DNA from: Cellulomonas fimi
GTDB taxonomy: Bacteria; Actinomycetota; Actinomycetes; Actinomycetales; Cellulomonadaceae
Assembly: GCF_012952065.1 (NCBI RefSeq)
Contig: NZ_JABCJJ010000013.1
Location: 21,954-85,953 of the forward strand
Reading direction: 5' to 3'
DNA length: 64,000 nt
Part shown: in pieces, positions 36,001-44,883 of the stretch
How the letters are laid out: every line of letters begins with the position of its first letter
Numbering within the stretch: the stretch's first letter is position 1
Made by a program: the position numbers and the translations under genes
The notes under the pieces: generated by a model
Database searches by the model: none
What the model was told of the DNA's origin: nothing
What the model saw: the letters and a program-made list of their open reading frames with translations, nothing else

Positions 36001-37244
36001 ACGCCCCGTGTGTCGATGACGATCTTCTCCCGCAGCTTGAGCTTGCGGCGGTCCGCGGCCCTGAACGTCTCGTGGTCGACGAGCATGAGCACGATGTCGG
36101 CGTCCCGGACCGCGGCCTCGAACGGCATCAGCGAGACGTTGGAGCGCTCGGCCAGCTCACGCGGCAGCTGCTCGATGTGCGGCTCGACCGCGTAGATCTC
36201 GGCGTCGGGCAGCTCGTCGGCCAGGCGCGCGACGATGCGCCGGGCCGGCGACTCGCGCAGGTCGTCGATGTCGGGCTTGAACGCGAGCCCGAGCGCCGCG
36301 ATCCGTGGGTCCTTGAGCCGGGCGGCCTTCGCGACCACCCTCTCGATGACCTGGCCGGGCTTGGCGTCGTTGACCTCGCGCGCGGTCCGGATCAGGTTCG
36401 CGTGCTCGGGGACGGAGGAGACGATGAACCACGGGTCGACCGCGATGCAGTGCCCGCCCACGCCCGGGCCGGGCTGGAGGATGTTCACGCGCGGGTGGTG
36501 GTTCGCGAGCTCGATGAGCTCCCAGACGTCGATGCCGAGCTTGGCGCTGATCAGGGACAGCTCGTTCGCGAACGCGATGTTCACGTCGCGGTAGGAGTTC
36601 TCCACCAGCTTCGCCATCTCGGCCGTGACCGCGTCCGTGAGCATGATCTCGCCCTGGCAGAACGTCTGGTAGAGCGACTTCGCCAGCTCGGCGGCCTTCT
36701 TCGTGAGCCCCCCGACGATCCGGTCGTTCGTGATGAGCTCGATCATCACGCGACCCGGCAGCACACGCTCGGGGCAGTGCGCGACGTGGATCTGGCGTCG
36801 CGAGTCCCTGCCGTCCAGGCTGAGGTCGGGTCGTCGGGCGAGGATGCGGTCGGCCATGTGCTGGGTGGCACCGGGAGGCGACGTCGACTCGAGGATCACG
36901 AGCTCACCGCCGGTGAGCTGGTCCGCGATGCCGTCCGCGGCCGCCTCGATGTAGGAGAGGTCGGCGGCGTAGCCCTCGGCGAACGGCGTGGGGACCGCGA
37001 CGATGTACACGTCGGCCTGCGGGGTCGTCGTGTCGGCCTTGAGCCGCCCCTGGCTCACCGCGCCCGCCACGGCGATCTCCAGGTCCGGCTCGACGAACGG
37101 GACCTCGCCGCGGTTCACCGCGTCGACCGTGGCCTGGTTGACGTCGACGCCGATGACGTGCGAGCCGTGCATGGCGAGGACCGCGGCCGTCGGGAGCCCG
37201 ATGTACCCGAGCCCGACGACGGCGACTGTCTGCTGATCTGTCAT
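35991..37244 (-). CDS. wecC: UDP-N-acetyl-D-mannosamine dehydrogenase
   Basis: This 417-residue enzyme oxidises UDP-ManNAc to UDP-ManNAcA with two NAD. It shows TVAVVGLGYIGLPTAAVLA, VAVPTPFAEG, ILESTSPPGAT, CPERVLPG, a lysine in EMAKLVENSYRDVNIAFANE and the catalytic Cys266 in GPGVGGHCIAVDPWF. The VGGHCIAVDPWF version with CPERVLPG separates WecC from UDP-glucose dehydrogenase. The partner epimerase WecB is encoded on the plus strand at 21.6-22.8 kb. A 10-base gap follows the upstream glycosyltransferase stop. Confidence 0.93.
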   Translation of the reverse strand: MTDQQTVAVVGLGYIGLPTAAVLAMHGSHVIGVDVNQATVDAVNRGEVPFVEPDLEIAVAGAVSQGRLKADTTTPQADVYIVAVPTPFAEGYAADLSYIEAAADGIADQLTGGELVILESTSPPGATQHMADRILARRPDLSLDGRDSRRQIHVAHCPERVLPGRVMIELITNDRIVGGLTKKAAELAKSLYQTFCQGEIMLTDAVTAEMAKLVENSYRDVNIAFANELSLISAKLGIDVWELIELANHHPRVNILQPGPGVGGHCIAVDPWFIVSSVPEHANLIRTAREVNDAKPGQVIERVVAKAARLKDPRIAALGLAFKPDIDDLRESPARRIVARLADELPDAEIYAVEPHIEQLPRELAERSNVSLMPFEAAVRDADIVLMLVDHETFRAADRRKLKLREKIVIDTRGVWR

Positions 37245-37254
37245 GCCGATCCCC

Positions 37255-39162
37255 CTAGAACATCACGTGGTGGCTGCTGAAGCCGAAGGTCTGTACGTCG
37301 CCGGACGCCATCAGCGCCGCGTCGGACACCGTCCAGGTGTGCCCCCCGCTCGCGCCGGCCCGGCGCACCTGGACGAAGTTGAAGCGGTCTGCCGAGTAGA
37401 TCGTGGCACCACTCCCGCTGAGAGCCGACAGGAAGCCTGTGTCCTCCCCGCGGTCGAGAGCCGGGAACGGGTGCGCCAGCGCCACGTCGCGGCGGGTCAC
37501 GATGGTGGGACCCATCACGAAGTCGGTGAACCGGTGCTCGCGCTCGGCGAACCGCAACAGCGTGGCATCGCCGGCCTCGATGCGCATGTAGTGCGCCTGC
37601 TTGCCGACCAGGTCAGCGCCGCTGTAGGCGAGCGCATAGGCCTGGTCGCTGAGGTACTGCGGACCGTAGAGGTCGTCGTCGTCCATCTTCGCGACGAGCT
37701 CCCCGTCGGCTGCGGCGACCAGCCGGTTGAGGCACTCCCCGAGCGGGACGGAGGGGTCCGCGGCGAGGCTGACGACGTCCTCGACGCCGTGGGCCGACGC
37801 CCGTGCGCGGAGCTCCGCCTCGGGAGGCGCGAACCCGTGCGTGAGCAGGACGAGCTGGACCGGCAGCCCGACCTGCCCGCCGACCCGTGCCAGGAGATGG
37901 TCGAGCTGCTCCGGCCGGTTGGTGGAGACCAGCGCCGAGACGGTGGGGCGCCGAGTGGCCGCCGGCACGTCGAGCCCCGCCGCGGCCAGCACGCTGTCGA
38001 CGCGGTGGGCGTACGTGTGCTCGGACCAGATGCGCCGCTGCGCCAGGTGCACCATGCGGTCGCGCAGCTCCGCGCTGCGGACGAGCGCCCGGATCGTGTG
38101 CTCGGCCTCGTCGCCGCCGGAGACCTGCACGACCTCGGACGGCGCGAAGAAGTGGTCGATCGCCGCGCTCGGGGTGCTCGCCACGGGGGTGCCGCTCGCC
38201 GTGATCTCGAAGATGCGGCGGGCGCACATGCTGGGCGAGTCGACCACGGTGTTGACGTTGAGGAAGACCTTGTAGGCACGGTACGCCGAGAGCATCTGCT
38301 CGTACCGCAGCGACCCGACCACGTGCTCCGCGAAGGGCTGAGGGAACTGGTACCGGTCGTCGCCGCCGAGCTGACGGGAGAAGATCTCGAGGCCGGTCTC
38401 CATGCGCTTCCCCGCTCGCACCGCCGCACCGAGCAGGAGGTCCATCTGCTCGCGCCGCTCGGGGTGCCGGTGCGCGAAGTACATCCCCGCGAAGGCCACG
38501 TCACGGACCTGGTGGCCGGCGCCCGACCGCACGGGGTTGTGCAGCGCCGGCTGCGCGGCGAAGGGCAGGACGTCCACGCGGTCGTGACCGAGAACCTCGC
38601 GGTAGGCCGGGAGCCGCTCGACGTCCGAGGTGAGGACCACGTCGAACAGGCGCGCCGTCTCGAGGAAGTCGTCGAAGTGCGCCGGGTCCTCCTTGTTCCA
38701 GAAGACCGTGGGGATGCCCTGCCCGCGGCAGAAGGCGACCAGGTCGAGCAGAGCCTGGCGCGGGGAGGTCGGCCCCGTGAGGTGGTAGCGCCAGGCGCCA
38801 CCGTTCCCTGCCCAGGCCGACTCGACGAACAGGACGTCGACGGGGTCTGCCTCGAGCACCTCGCGCCACGAGCTGGGCTTCAGCTCGACCTGCTCCCACT
38901 CGTACCGCAGTGCGAGCCGGGAGAAGTCGTCGAGGATCACCCCGGCGCGGAGCGCGGGACGGGCGGGGAGACGACCCTCGACCGGCCAGGGCGCGAAGGT
39001 CACGGCGCCGTCACGCCCCACCGAGCCCGCGACGCTCGGCCGCGACTCGATCCCGCGACGCCGGGCGTACGTGCGGTACTGCGCGACGCCACCGGTCCGG
39101 AGATGCCAGAGCGCCCGCCGGAGCTCGGCGAGCGAGTGGGTCGGCCGGGGCGCCGGGCTCAC
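37255..39162 (-). CDS. Two-domain glycosyltransferase (GT-B-like plus GT2-like)
   Basis: Starting from GTG 39162 (GTGA overlap with the LCP gene) the protein is 635 residues. The first part, to about 385, resembles CgeB/DUF3880-type transferases: GVILDDFSRLALRYEWEQVE, VFWNKEDPAHFDDFL, VAFAGMYFAHRHPERREQM, and CARRIFEITASGTPV. The second part, about 395-635, is a GT-A fold of GT2 type: VSALVSTNRPEQLDHLL, GECLNRLVAAADGELVAKMD and the metal-binding DDDDLYGPQYL. Such a fusion could add two sugars in turn, for example a linkage unit. I see no membrane segment. A longer frame from 39510 is a shadow of the LCP gene. Confidence 0.85.
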   Translation of the reverse strand: MSPAPRPTHSLAELRRALWHLRTGGVAQYRTYARRRGIESRPSVAGSVGRDGAVTFAPWPVEGRLPARPALRAGVILDDFSRLALRYEWEQVELKPSSWREVLEADPVDVLFVESAWAGNGGAWRYHLTGPTSPRQALLDLVAFCRGQGIPTVFWNKEDPAHFDDFLETARLFDVVLTSDVERLPAYREVLGHDRVDVLPFAAQPALHNPVRSGAGHQVRDVAFAGMYFAHRHPERREQMDLLLGAAVRAGKRMETGLEIFSRQLGGDDRYQFPQPFAEHVVGSLRYEQMLSAYRAYKVFLNVNTVVDSPSMCARRIFEITASGTPVASTPSAAIDHFFAPSEVVQVSGGDEAEHTIRALVRSAELRDRMVHLAQRRIWSEHTYAHRVDSVLAAAGLDVPAATRRPTVSALVSTNRPEQLDHLLARVGGQVGLPVQLVLLTHGFAPPEAELRARASAHGVEDVVSLAADPSVPLGECLNRLVAAADGELVAKMDDDDLYGPQYLSDQAYALAYSGADLVGKQAHYMRIEAGDATLLRFAEREHRFTDFVMGPTIVTRRDVALAHPFPALDRGEDTGFLSALSGSGATIYSADRFNFVQVRRAGASGGHTWTVSDAALMASGDVQTFGFSSHHVMF

Positions 39163-40268
39163 GATGCGACGGGCGGCAGCAGGTCGACGTCGTCGGGATT
39201 GGCTTCGAGATACGTGGCGACGTCGTCGGCCGCGACGGCCGCCATCAGCTCGTCGAACGCCGGCTGCGCGAGGTTGACGATGCTCTGGCCGTCGGCGCTG
39301 CGCCCGGTTCCCGCGATCGGGACCGTGAAGAACGCGATGTCGCTCGAGCCCAGGCCCTTCGCCCGGTCCACCAGGTCCGTCATCACGTCCCGCGTCAGCC
39401 CGTCGTCGGCAGCGATCGACTTCGAGACGGCGTCGAGGAACGGCACGGACTTGACCGGGTTCTGCAGCGTCTGCTCGTTGCGCATGCGCGCGAAGATCGC
39501 CCGCATCCATGCCTGCTGCCGCTGCACACGATCGAAGTCGCCGCGTGCGAGGCTCTTGCGGTCCCGGACGTACGCGAGCGCCTGGTCACCGCTCATGAGG
39601 TGCTCGCCCGCGGGGAGCACGAGCCGACTGCCGGAGTAGAGGTCCTTCTTGAGGGTGATCTGAACGCCGCCCAGCTGGTCGGTGATCGCTTGGAACGACT
39701 CGAAGTCCGTGACGGCGAAATGGTCGATACGCACATTCGTGAGCTGCTCGACCGTCTGGATGAGGAGCGAGGGCCCGCCGTACGAGAAGGCGGCGTTGAT
39801 CTTCGCCTTGCCGCGACCCGGGACGTCGACCCATGAGTCACGCGGGATCGACATGGCGTAGGCCCCCCGCCTGTCGGCTGGGAGGTGGATCAGCATGATC
39901 GCGTCGGTTCGCTGCGCACCCGCCTTCCACTGGCTGGGGTCGCCGGCCGAGATCCGGCTGTCGGACCCCACCACCAGGAGGTTCAACGGCACGGCGCCGT
40001 TCGTGACCCCCTCTGCACCGGGCGCCGGTGCGGCGGCAGGTGGCCGGGTGGGGATCGCGTCGAACGGGTCGCCGAGGCTCTCGACGTTGCCCACGAGCCG
40101 CTGCTGGACCGCCCAGACGGCCACGATGCCGCCCAGCCCGAGGACGGCGACCAGCGACAGCGCGATGATGAGCGCGCGACGGTCCTTGGTCTTGCGCCGA
40201 CTGCGGCGGGGGGGTTCGGGGGTCCGAGAGCCGTCGGCTTCGGGCTTCACCGGCTCTGTCCTCGACAC
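39159..40268 (-). CDS. LytR-CpsA-Psr (LCP) family glycan ligase
   Basis: LCP enzymes transfer lipid-linked glycans or teichoic acids to peptidoglycan outside the membrane. This 369-residue protein has a basic tail, one membrane segment at 31-53 and the LCP domain: LNLLVVGSDSR, QRTDAIMLIHLPADRRGAYA, MSIPRDSWVDVPGRGKAKIN with the metal- and pyrophosphate-binding Arg/Asp residues, GVQITL, and ALAYVRDRKSLARGDFDRVQ followed by RQQAWM. It is the first gene of the minus-strand glycan operon, so its promoter lies in 40269-40420. The context suggests that it attaches the ManNAcA-containing glycan to the wall. Confidence 0.93.
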   Translation of the reverse strand: MSRTEPVKPEADGSRTPEPPRRSRRKTKDRRALIIALSLVAVLGLGGIVAVWAVQQRLVGNVESLGDPFDAIPTRPPAAAPAPGAEGVTNGAVPLNLLVVGSDSRISAGDPSQWKAGAQRTDAIMLIHLPADRRGAYAMSIPRDSWVDVPGRGKAKINAAFSYGGPSLLIQTVEQLTNVRIDHFAVTDFESFQAITDQLGGVQITLKKDLYSGSRLVLPAGEHLMSGDQALAYVRDRKSLARGDFDRVQRQQAWMRAIFARMRNEQTLQNPVKSVPFLDAVSKSIAADDGLTRDVMTDLVDRAKGLGSSDIAFFTVPIAGTGRSADGQSIVNLAQPAFDELMAAVAADDVATYLEANPDDVDLLPPVAS

Positions 40269-40428
40269 CGGGCAATTCTAAGCGAGATCCGCGGCTCAGT
40301 TTTCCAGGGGCCCACACGGGACATTTCGGGCACGGCGCGCCTGCCGATGCTCCGGTGATTCCCACAATCCTCCTGCCTCGATTTGCGAGCACGTGGCGGA
40401 CGTCGGCGGCCGGTTGGGTTCCCCGCCG

Positions 40429-40902
40429 TGCGCCAGCAAACAGCTCCCCCGCCGTCGAGCGCCTGCTCGCCGCCGAGCTCACCGCCGACACCACCGCGAC
40501 CGCGCACGCAGTCTCCGCGCTGGTGGTCGCCAGTGCGGGCGTAGGTGCCGTCGTCGGCGCCGCGATGCCGCCGCAGATGGCCCGGCTCGTGCAGGGCGCA
40601 GGGGCTGCGACCGGCGGCGGATCGTCGAGCTGTTCCCCGGAGCCGTGCGGCGCACCTTCACGCTCCGCGAGCTCGCCCGGCTCGCGCAGGGCGTCGGTCC
40701 GGGTGCGCTGCCCGCGGGGACGCCCGCCGAGCGGCTCGCCGCGCTGATCCCGCTCGCCGCAGCCCAGCGCGGGCTCAGCGGCCCCGACCAGGGCGACGAC
40801 GACGTCGTCGACCCCTACGGCGGGAACGACGCGCTCTACCAGCGGTCGTTCGACGAGCTGCTGCCGGCCGTCACCGTCATCGGGGCCGTCGCGCGGGGCT
40901 GA
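40429..40902 (+). pseudogene. Degenerate low-molecular-weight protein tyrosine phosphatase gene
   Basis: Three pieces of one such gene lie in different frames. A TGC-led CAS at 40429 is the likely relic of the catalytic C-x5-R loop. SPAVERLLAAEL through VVASAGVGAVVGA and MPPQMARLVQ follows in another frame (to about 40606). From about 40612, back in the first frame, VELFPGAVRRTFTLRELARL runs on to DDDVVDPYGGNDALYQRSFD, the C-terminal acid motif of the family. The catalytic loop is destroyed and roughly 50 middle residues are missing. Such phosphatases (Wzb-like) regulate capsule synthesis, which fits the neighbouring LCP operon. The stop is at 40900-40902. Confidence 0.75.
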
Positions 40903-40963
40903 CCCGGGGCTGACCCGTGGCTGACCCAGCTCAACGAGTCGGACAACGTGGGCGGATACCGAA

Positions 40964-41006
40964 TTGTCGGCCTTCACCTGAAATGACATAACAAATCCGG
41001 GTGAAG
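40964..41006 (+). promoter_or_regulatory. Candidate promoter and inverted repeat upstream of the adhesin gene
   Basis: TTGTCG (40964-40969) and CATAAC (40987-40992) are 17 bases apart and could be -35 and -10. An inverted repeat CTTCACC (40972-40978) and GGTGAAG (41000-41006) spans the -10 and the probable start site, suggesting an operator or a 5' hairpin. The ribosome site GGAG at 41081 lies about 80 bases further on. Confidence 0.35.
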
Positions 41007-41092
41007 TGTCTCGCGAACGGGTGACGGCGAGGTTCGCCGGTTCGGGCAGGCTGCGACGCTGCGGGCACACACCTACTCGAGGAGTCCCCTCC

Positions 41093-43612
41093 GTGCGCCT
41101 CATGAACACCCTGATCCGGGGCGTGCTCGCAGCGCTTCTCGTCGCCGTCCCACTGGTCGCGACGGCGGGACCCGCTGCCGCGTACAACGCGCAGATGGGG
41201 CGGCCCGACAGCTACGTCACACGGACGGGCACGGTCCTCACCGTGGCTGCGCCCGGCGTGGTCGCCAACGACGTGACCGTCTACCCGGTGCCGATCCGGG
41301 TGGCGAGCTATGGCCAGCCCTCGAACGGCTCGGTCACGGTGAACCCGGACGGCTCCTTCGTGTACACCCCGACAGGCGGGTTCGTGGGAACCGACGCGTT
41401 CACGTACCGACCCGAGGACGGGTACTTCCAGGGGTTCGACACGCGCGTCACGGTCACCGTGCAGAAGGATCCGCCCGTCGCGAACGCCGACTCGGCGACC
41501 ACCGCCGAGGACACCGCAGTGAGCGGTGACGTCCTGGCGAACGACACCGACCCGGAAGGATTCGCGCTCACCGCATCGCTCGCGACGGCCCCGGCGAACG
41601 GCACCGCCGTCGTCAACGCCGACGGGACGTACACGTACACCCCCGACCTCGACTGGTACGGCACGGACTCGTTCACCTACACGGCGAGCGACGGCACGCA
41701 GAACAGCGCCCCCGCGACCGTGACGGTCACCGTGACGCCCGTCAACGACGCACCCGTCGCCAACCCGGACTTCTACACCACCCCGAGCGGCACCACCCTG
41801 ATCGTCCCGAACCCGGGGATCTTCGCGAACGACGTCGACGTCGACGGCACCGGCTTCTCGATCGCCAGCTGGGGGTACGTCCCGGCGAACGGGGCTCTCA
41901 CCCGCGACCAGGGCGGGTTCACCTACACCCCGGCTCCCGGGTTCAAGGGTGACAACAACATCTGGTACAGCGTCTGGGACACCTGGGCGAGCGGGACCGC
42001 CCCCTTTGTGGAGTCCCCGTCCACGACCGTGACCATCACCGTCGGGAACGCCGTCCCCCTCGCCGCCGACGACGCCGCGACCACCGACGAGGACGTCGTC
42101 GTGAACGGGAACGTGCTGACCAACGACAGCGACGTCAACACCGTCGACACCCTCACCGCGTCGCTCGTCACGTCGCCCACGAACGGCACCGTGACCCTGG
42201 ACGCCGACGGCACGTTCGCCTACACGCCCGCGGCGAACTTCAACGGCACCGACTCCTTCACCTACCAGGCGAACGACGGGACCGACAGCAGCAACGTCGC
42301 CACCGTGAGCCTGACCATCGCTGCCGTCAACGACGCCCCGACCGTCACCGGCCAGTCGATCGTGACCGGTGAGGACACCGCCGTCAGCGGCAACGCGAAC
42401 GCCTCCGACGTCGACGGCGACGCGCTCACCGTGTCCGTGTCGGTCAACCCGACCGACGGGACCGTCGTCGTCGACGCCGTGACCGGCGCCTTCACGTACA
42501 CGCCCGACGCCAACTACTACGGCGCCGACTCCTTCGAGCTCGAGGCGTGCGACCAGTCCGGCCTCTGCACCACCGCGACCGTCTCGGTCACGGTGAGCTC
42601 CGTCGTCGAACCGCCCGTCACGTCCAACTTCCAGCGCAACCTCATCGAGGACGCGTTCAACCAGACCGTCCTGCCCAACCGCACGACCGACCCGGACCAC
42701 GACCCGGCCACCGACCTCACCTACAGCGTGGTGACCGGCCCGGCGAACGGCACCGCCGTCGTCGTCGGCAACAACCTGCGGTACACCCCGAACGCCGACT
42801 TCAACGGCACGGACACCCTCACCTGGCAGGCGTGCGACCCCGACGGCGCCTGCGACCCGGCGACCGCGACCTACACCGTCGCGGCGGTCGACGACTCGCC
42901 GGTCGCTACCGGTGAGTCGCTGACGACCACCGAGGACGTGCCGGTGCAGGGCAGCGTGTACGTCACCGACGTCGACAGCGCCGTGTTCACGTTCACGGTC
43001 AGCACGCCGCCGTCGTCGGGCACCGTGGCGCTGGACGCGCTGGGCGGGTTCATGTACACCCCCGACGCCGACACCAACGGTGCCGACGGCTTCGTCGTGA
43101 CCATCTGCGACGACACCGGGCTGTGCGACGACGCCACCGTCACGATCACGGTGAGCGCCGTCAACGACGCCCCGACCGCGGCCGTCACCGGCGGGACCAC
43201 GCAGACCGGCACCGCCGGCAGCGAGGTCACCCTGACCGCCGCCGGGACCGACCCCGACGCCGACTCGCTCGTCCACCGGTGGACCCAGACCGCCGGTGCG
43301 GCCGTCGTGCCCGCTCAGAGCGGCGCGCAGGTCCGGTTCACGCCGGCCGCGGCCGGGGCGTACGCCTTCGCGGTCGAGACCTGCGACCCGGCGGGTCTGT
43401 GCGACACCGCGACCGTCTCGGTGAACGTCGCCGCGGCGCCGGTCGTCGCGCCGGTGACCTCGGCTCCGGCTGCGGCGGCTCCGGCTGCGGCGGCTCTGGC
43501 GGCGACCGGCTTCAACGGCGGGCTGCTCGGCCTGGGCGCACTCGCGCTCGTGGCGCTCGGGTGGGCCCTGACCGGTGCGAGCCGCCGGGCGGTGAGCATC
43601 CGACGCCACTGA
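41093..43612 (+). CDS. Cell-wall-anchored repeat adhesin (cadherin/Ig-like repeats, LAATG signal)
   Basis: From GTG 41093 (GGAG eight bases upstream) the protein is 839 residues. A signal peptide (about 1-30, ending AAA) is followed by about seven tandem Ig/cadherin-like units of 85-100 residues. Each carries a V-N-D-A-P-x linker, an E-D-T-x-V-x-G-x-V turn, N-D/V-D-D-type acidic calcium-binding positions, NGTxxxxxDGxxxYTP and a G-T-D-S-F-T-Y strand. A last PKD-like unit has RWTQTAGA. The C-terminus carries LAATG at 802-806, a hydrophobic segment and RRAVSIRRH, a class E sortase signal. It is probably a Ca2+-stabilised surface adhesin. It is a lone gene with its own terminator. Confidence 0.88.
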   Translation: MRLMNTLIRGVLAALLVAVPLVATAGPAAAYNAQMGRPDSYVTRTGTVLTVAAPGVVANDVTVYPVPIRVASYGQPSNGSVTVNPDGSFVYTPTGGFVGTDAFTYRPEDGYFQGFDTRVTVTVQKDPPVANADSATTAEDTAVSGDVLANDTDPEGFALTASLATAPANGTAVVNADGTYTYTPDLDWYGTDSFTYTASDGTQNSAPATVTVTVTPVNDAPVANPDFYTTPSGTTLIVPNPGIFANDVDVDGTGFSIASWGYVPANGALTRDQGGFTYTPAPGFKGDNNIWYSVWDTWASGTAPFVESPSTTVTITVGNAVPLAADDAATTDEDVVVNGNVLTNDSDVNTVDTLTASLVTSPTNGTVTLDADGTFAYTPAANFNGTDSFTYQANDGTDSSNVATVSLTIAAVNDAPTVTGQSIVTGEDTAVSGNANASDVDGDALTVSVSVNPTDGTVVVDAVTGAFTYTPDANYYGADSFELEACDQSGLCTTATVSVTVSSVVEPPVTSNFQRNLIEDAFNQTVLPNRTTDPDHDPATDLTYSVVTGPANGTAVVVGNNLRYTPNADFNGTDTLTWQACDPDGACDPATATYTVAAVDDSPVATGESLTTTEDVPVQGSVYVTDVDSAVFTFTVSTPPSSGTVALDALGGFMYTPDADTNGADGFVVTICDDTGLCDDATVTITVSAVNDAPTAAVTGGTTQTGTAGSEVTLTAAGTDPDADSLVHRWTQTAGAAVVPAQSGAQVRFTPAAAGAYAFAVETCDPAGLCDTATVSVNVAAAPVVAPVTSAPAAAAPAAAALAATGFNGGLLGLGALALVALGWALTGASRRAVSIRRH

Positions 43613-43638
43613 CCCCACGGGGTCGGTAGGCGCCACGC

Positions 43639-43690
43639 CTGCGGGGCCGGACCAGGAGCTCACGTTCCGGGCCCGGCCCCGCAGTCCTTT
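43639..43690 (+). terminator. Rho-independent terminator after the adhesin gene
   Basis: Arms 43639-43650 and 43673-43684 are 12-base perfect complements (CTGCGGGGCCGG and its complement). The loop of 22 bases can pair further. A TCCTTTCC tract follows. It begins 27 bases after the adhesin stop. Confidence 0.8.
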
Positions 43691-43810
43691 CCCGCCCCGT
43701 CGATCCACCCCGCTCCGCCCCGACCCGCCCCGGAGTACGGCGCCCCGGGGGAGCGGGAACGGGGGCGGGAGTGGGAGCGCGGGGCGGTGCGGGGCGGGGG
43801 CGGTCGTCAG

Positions 43811-43916
43811 GTGTCAGAGTCAGGGCGGGGTCTGGCGCGCGCTCGGTCTGACACCCGACGTCCACGGGCACGTGTCAGAGTCAGGGCGGGGTCTGGCGCG
43901 CGCTCGGTCTGACACC
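43811..43916. repeat. Two copies of a 45-base element with inverted ends
   Basis: Positions 43811-43855 and 43872-43916 are identical over 45 bases, separated by 16 unrelated bases. Each copy begins GTGTCAGA and ends TCTGACAC before a C, an 8-base inverted repeat, with GC-rich middle sequence. The pair fills the space between the adhesin terminator and the stop of the opposite gene at 43929. REP-like elements, paired terminators or binding sites are possible. Confidence 0.85.
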
Positions 43917-43928
43917 GGACGTTGGCCG

Positions 43929-44435
43929 TCAGGTGGGGAGGACGATCGACAGGTTTCCCGGGCCGTAGCCCTTGACGTCCACCTCGAGGTCGAGCCGCGG
44001 GACGTACGCCATCGGCCAGCGCGCGACGTCGGCCGCGAGCGGCACGCCCGGCGGCACGGTCGTGTCGAGCGTCAGGTGCGGGGCGCCCTCGACGTTGAAC
44101 AGCGAGCGCACGATGTTGAGGATCTCCTCGACGTTCTCGAGCAGCGGGTCCGGCAGCGCGCCGGCCTCGATCGCGCCCTCGGACGCGCCCGGGGGCACGA
44201 GCGCGATCGCCGCGCCGGCCCGGGCCGCGAGCGCGAGGTCGAACAGCACCAGGGCCCTCAACCGGAGCCCGCGGTCGACGTAGACGCCGACCAGGGCGCC
44301 GTCGTCGGCCCCGGGGTTGACCATCGGCCCGCCCGTGGCGACGTCGACGTCGCGGCCCAGCGTCACCTCGAGCAGGTCACGCACGTCCTTGGCGGCGGGC
44401 AGCGGCGTGGCTCCCTCGACGGGTCCGCTGCTCAT
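43929..44435 (-). CDS. Chemotaxis-operon protein with a CheX/CheC-like ExxN motif
   Basis: This 168-residue protein is the last gene of the chemotaxis array. Its ATG overlaps the stop of the cheY gene as ATGA. The stretch LLENVEEILNIVR has Glu104-x-x-Asn107, the signature pair used by CheC/CheX/FliY phosphatases to hydrolyse CheY-P, and is followed by GAPHLTL. The usual glycine-rich turn after the Asn is missing (SLFN in its place). There is no signal peptide. A distant CheX-like phosphatase or an inactive CheY-P binder is my inference; I do not recognise a named family. Confidence 0.6.
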   Translation of the reverse strand: MSSGPVEGATPLPAAKDVRDLLEVTLGRDVDVATGGPMVNPGADDGALVGVYVDRGLRLRALVLFDLALAARAGAAIALVPPGASEGAIEAGALPDPLLENVEEILNIVRSLFNVEGAPHLTLDTTVPPGVPLAADVARWPMAYVPRLDLEVDVKGYGPGNLSIVLPT

Positions 44436-44794
44436 ACCAGCACCGGCTCGATCACCTCGCGGAACGACTCCGCGGTGAACGGCTTGGCGATGAGGAACAG
44501 CGCCCCCGCCTCCGCGGCCTGCGCCCGCATCTCGGGCGAGCCCTCCGACGTCACGAAGCCGAACGGCACGTCGTCGCCGCCCGCGCGCAGCGCATGCAGG
44601 AGGTCGATGCCGGTCAGCTCGGGCATGTTCCAGTCCGAGAGCACCAGGTCGGGCTGCTCGGCCGCGACCAGCGTGAGCGCCTCGGCGCCGTCACCGGCCT
44701 CGAAGACGTCCCACTCGTACCCCGCCTGCCGGAGCGTACGGATGACGATCTTGCGCATCACCCTGCTGTCGTCCGCGATCACTACTCGTACCAA
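44432..44794 (-). CDS. cheY: Chemotaxis response regulator CheY (second copy)
   Basis: This 120-residue single receiver domain has the acid pair Asp8/Asp9, phosphoacceptor Asp54 in VLSDWNMPEL, Thr82/Ser83 and Lys104 in IAKPF. There is no output domain, so it should act by binding the flagellar switch or CheA. The start is a TTG at 44794: an in-frame TAG lies three codons upstream, so no ATG is available, and the ribosome site is weak. An 89-base gap separates it from cheX. It is followed by the ExxN protein with an ATGA overlap. Confidence 0.88.
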   Translation of the reverse strand: MVRVVIADDSRVMRKIVIRTLRQAGYEWDVFEAGDGAEALTLVAAEQPDLVLSDWNMPELTGIDLLHALRAGGDDVPFGFVTSEGSPEMRAQAAEAGALFLIAKPFTAESFREVIEPVLV

Positions 44795-44883
44795 CGTCGT
44801 CTACCCATCTCGTCACTCTGCATGGAGGAACCCTGCACAGAAGGAACCGCGGTTCGCACCCGGGGGGAGCGGGACAGACGCAG

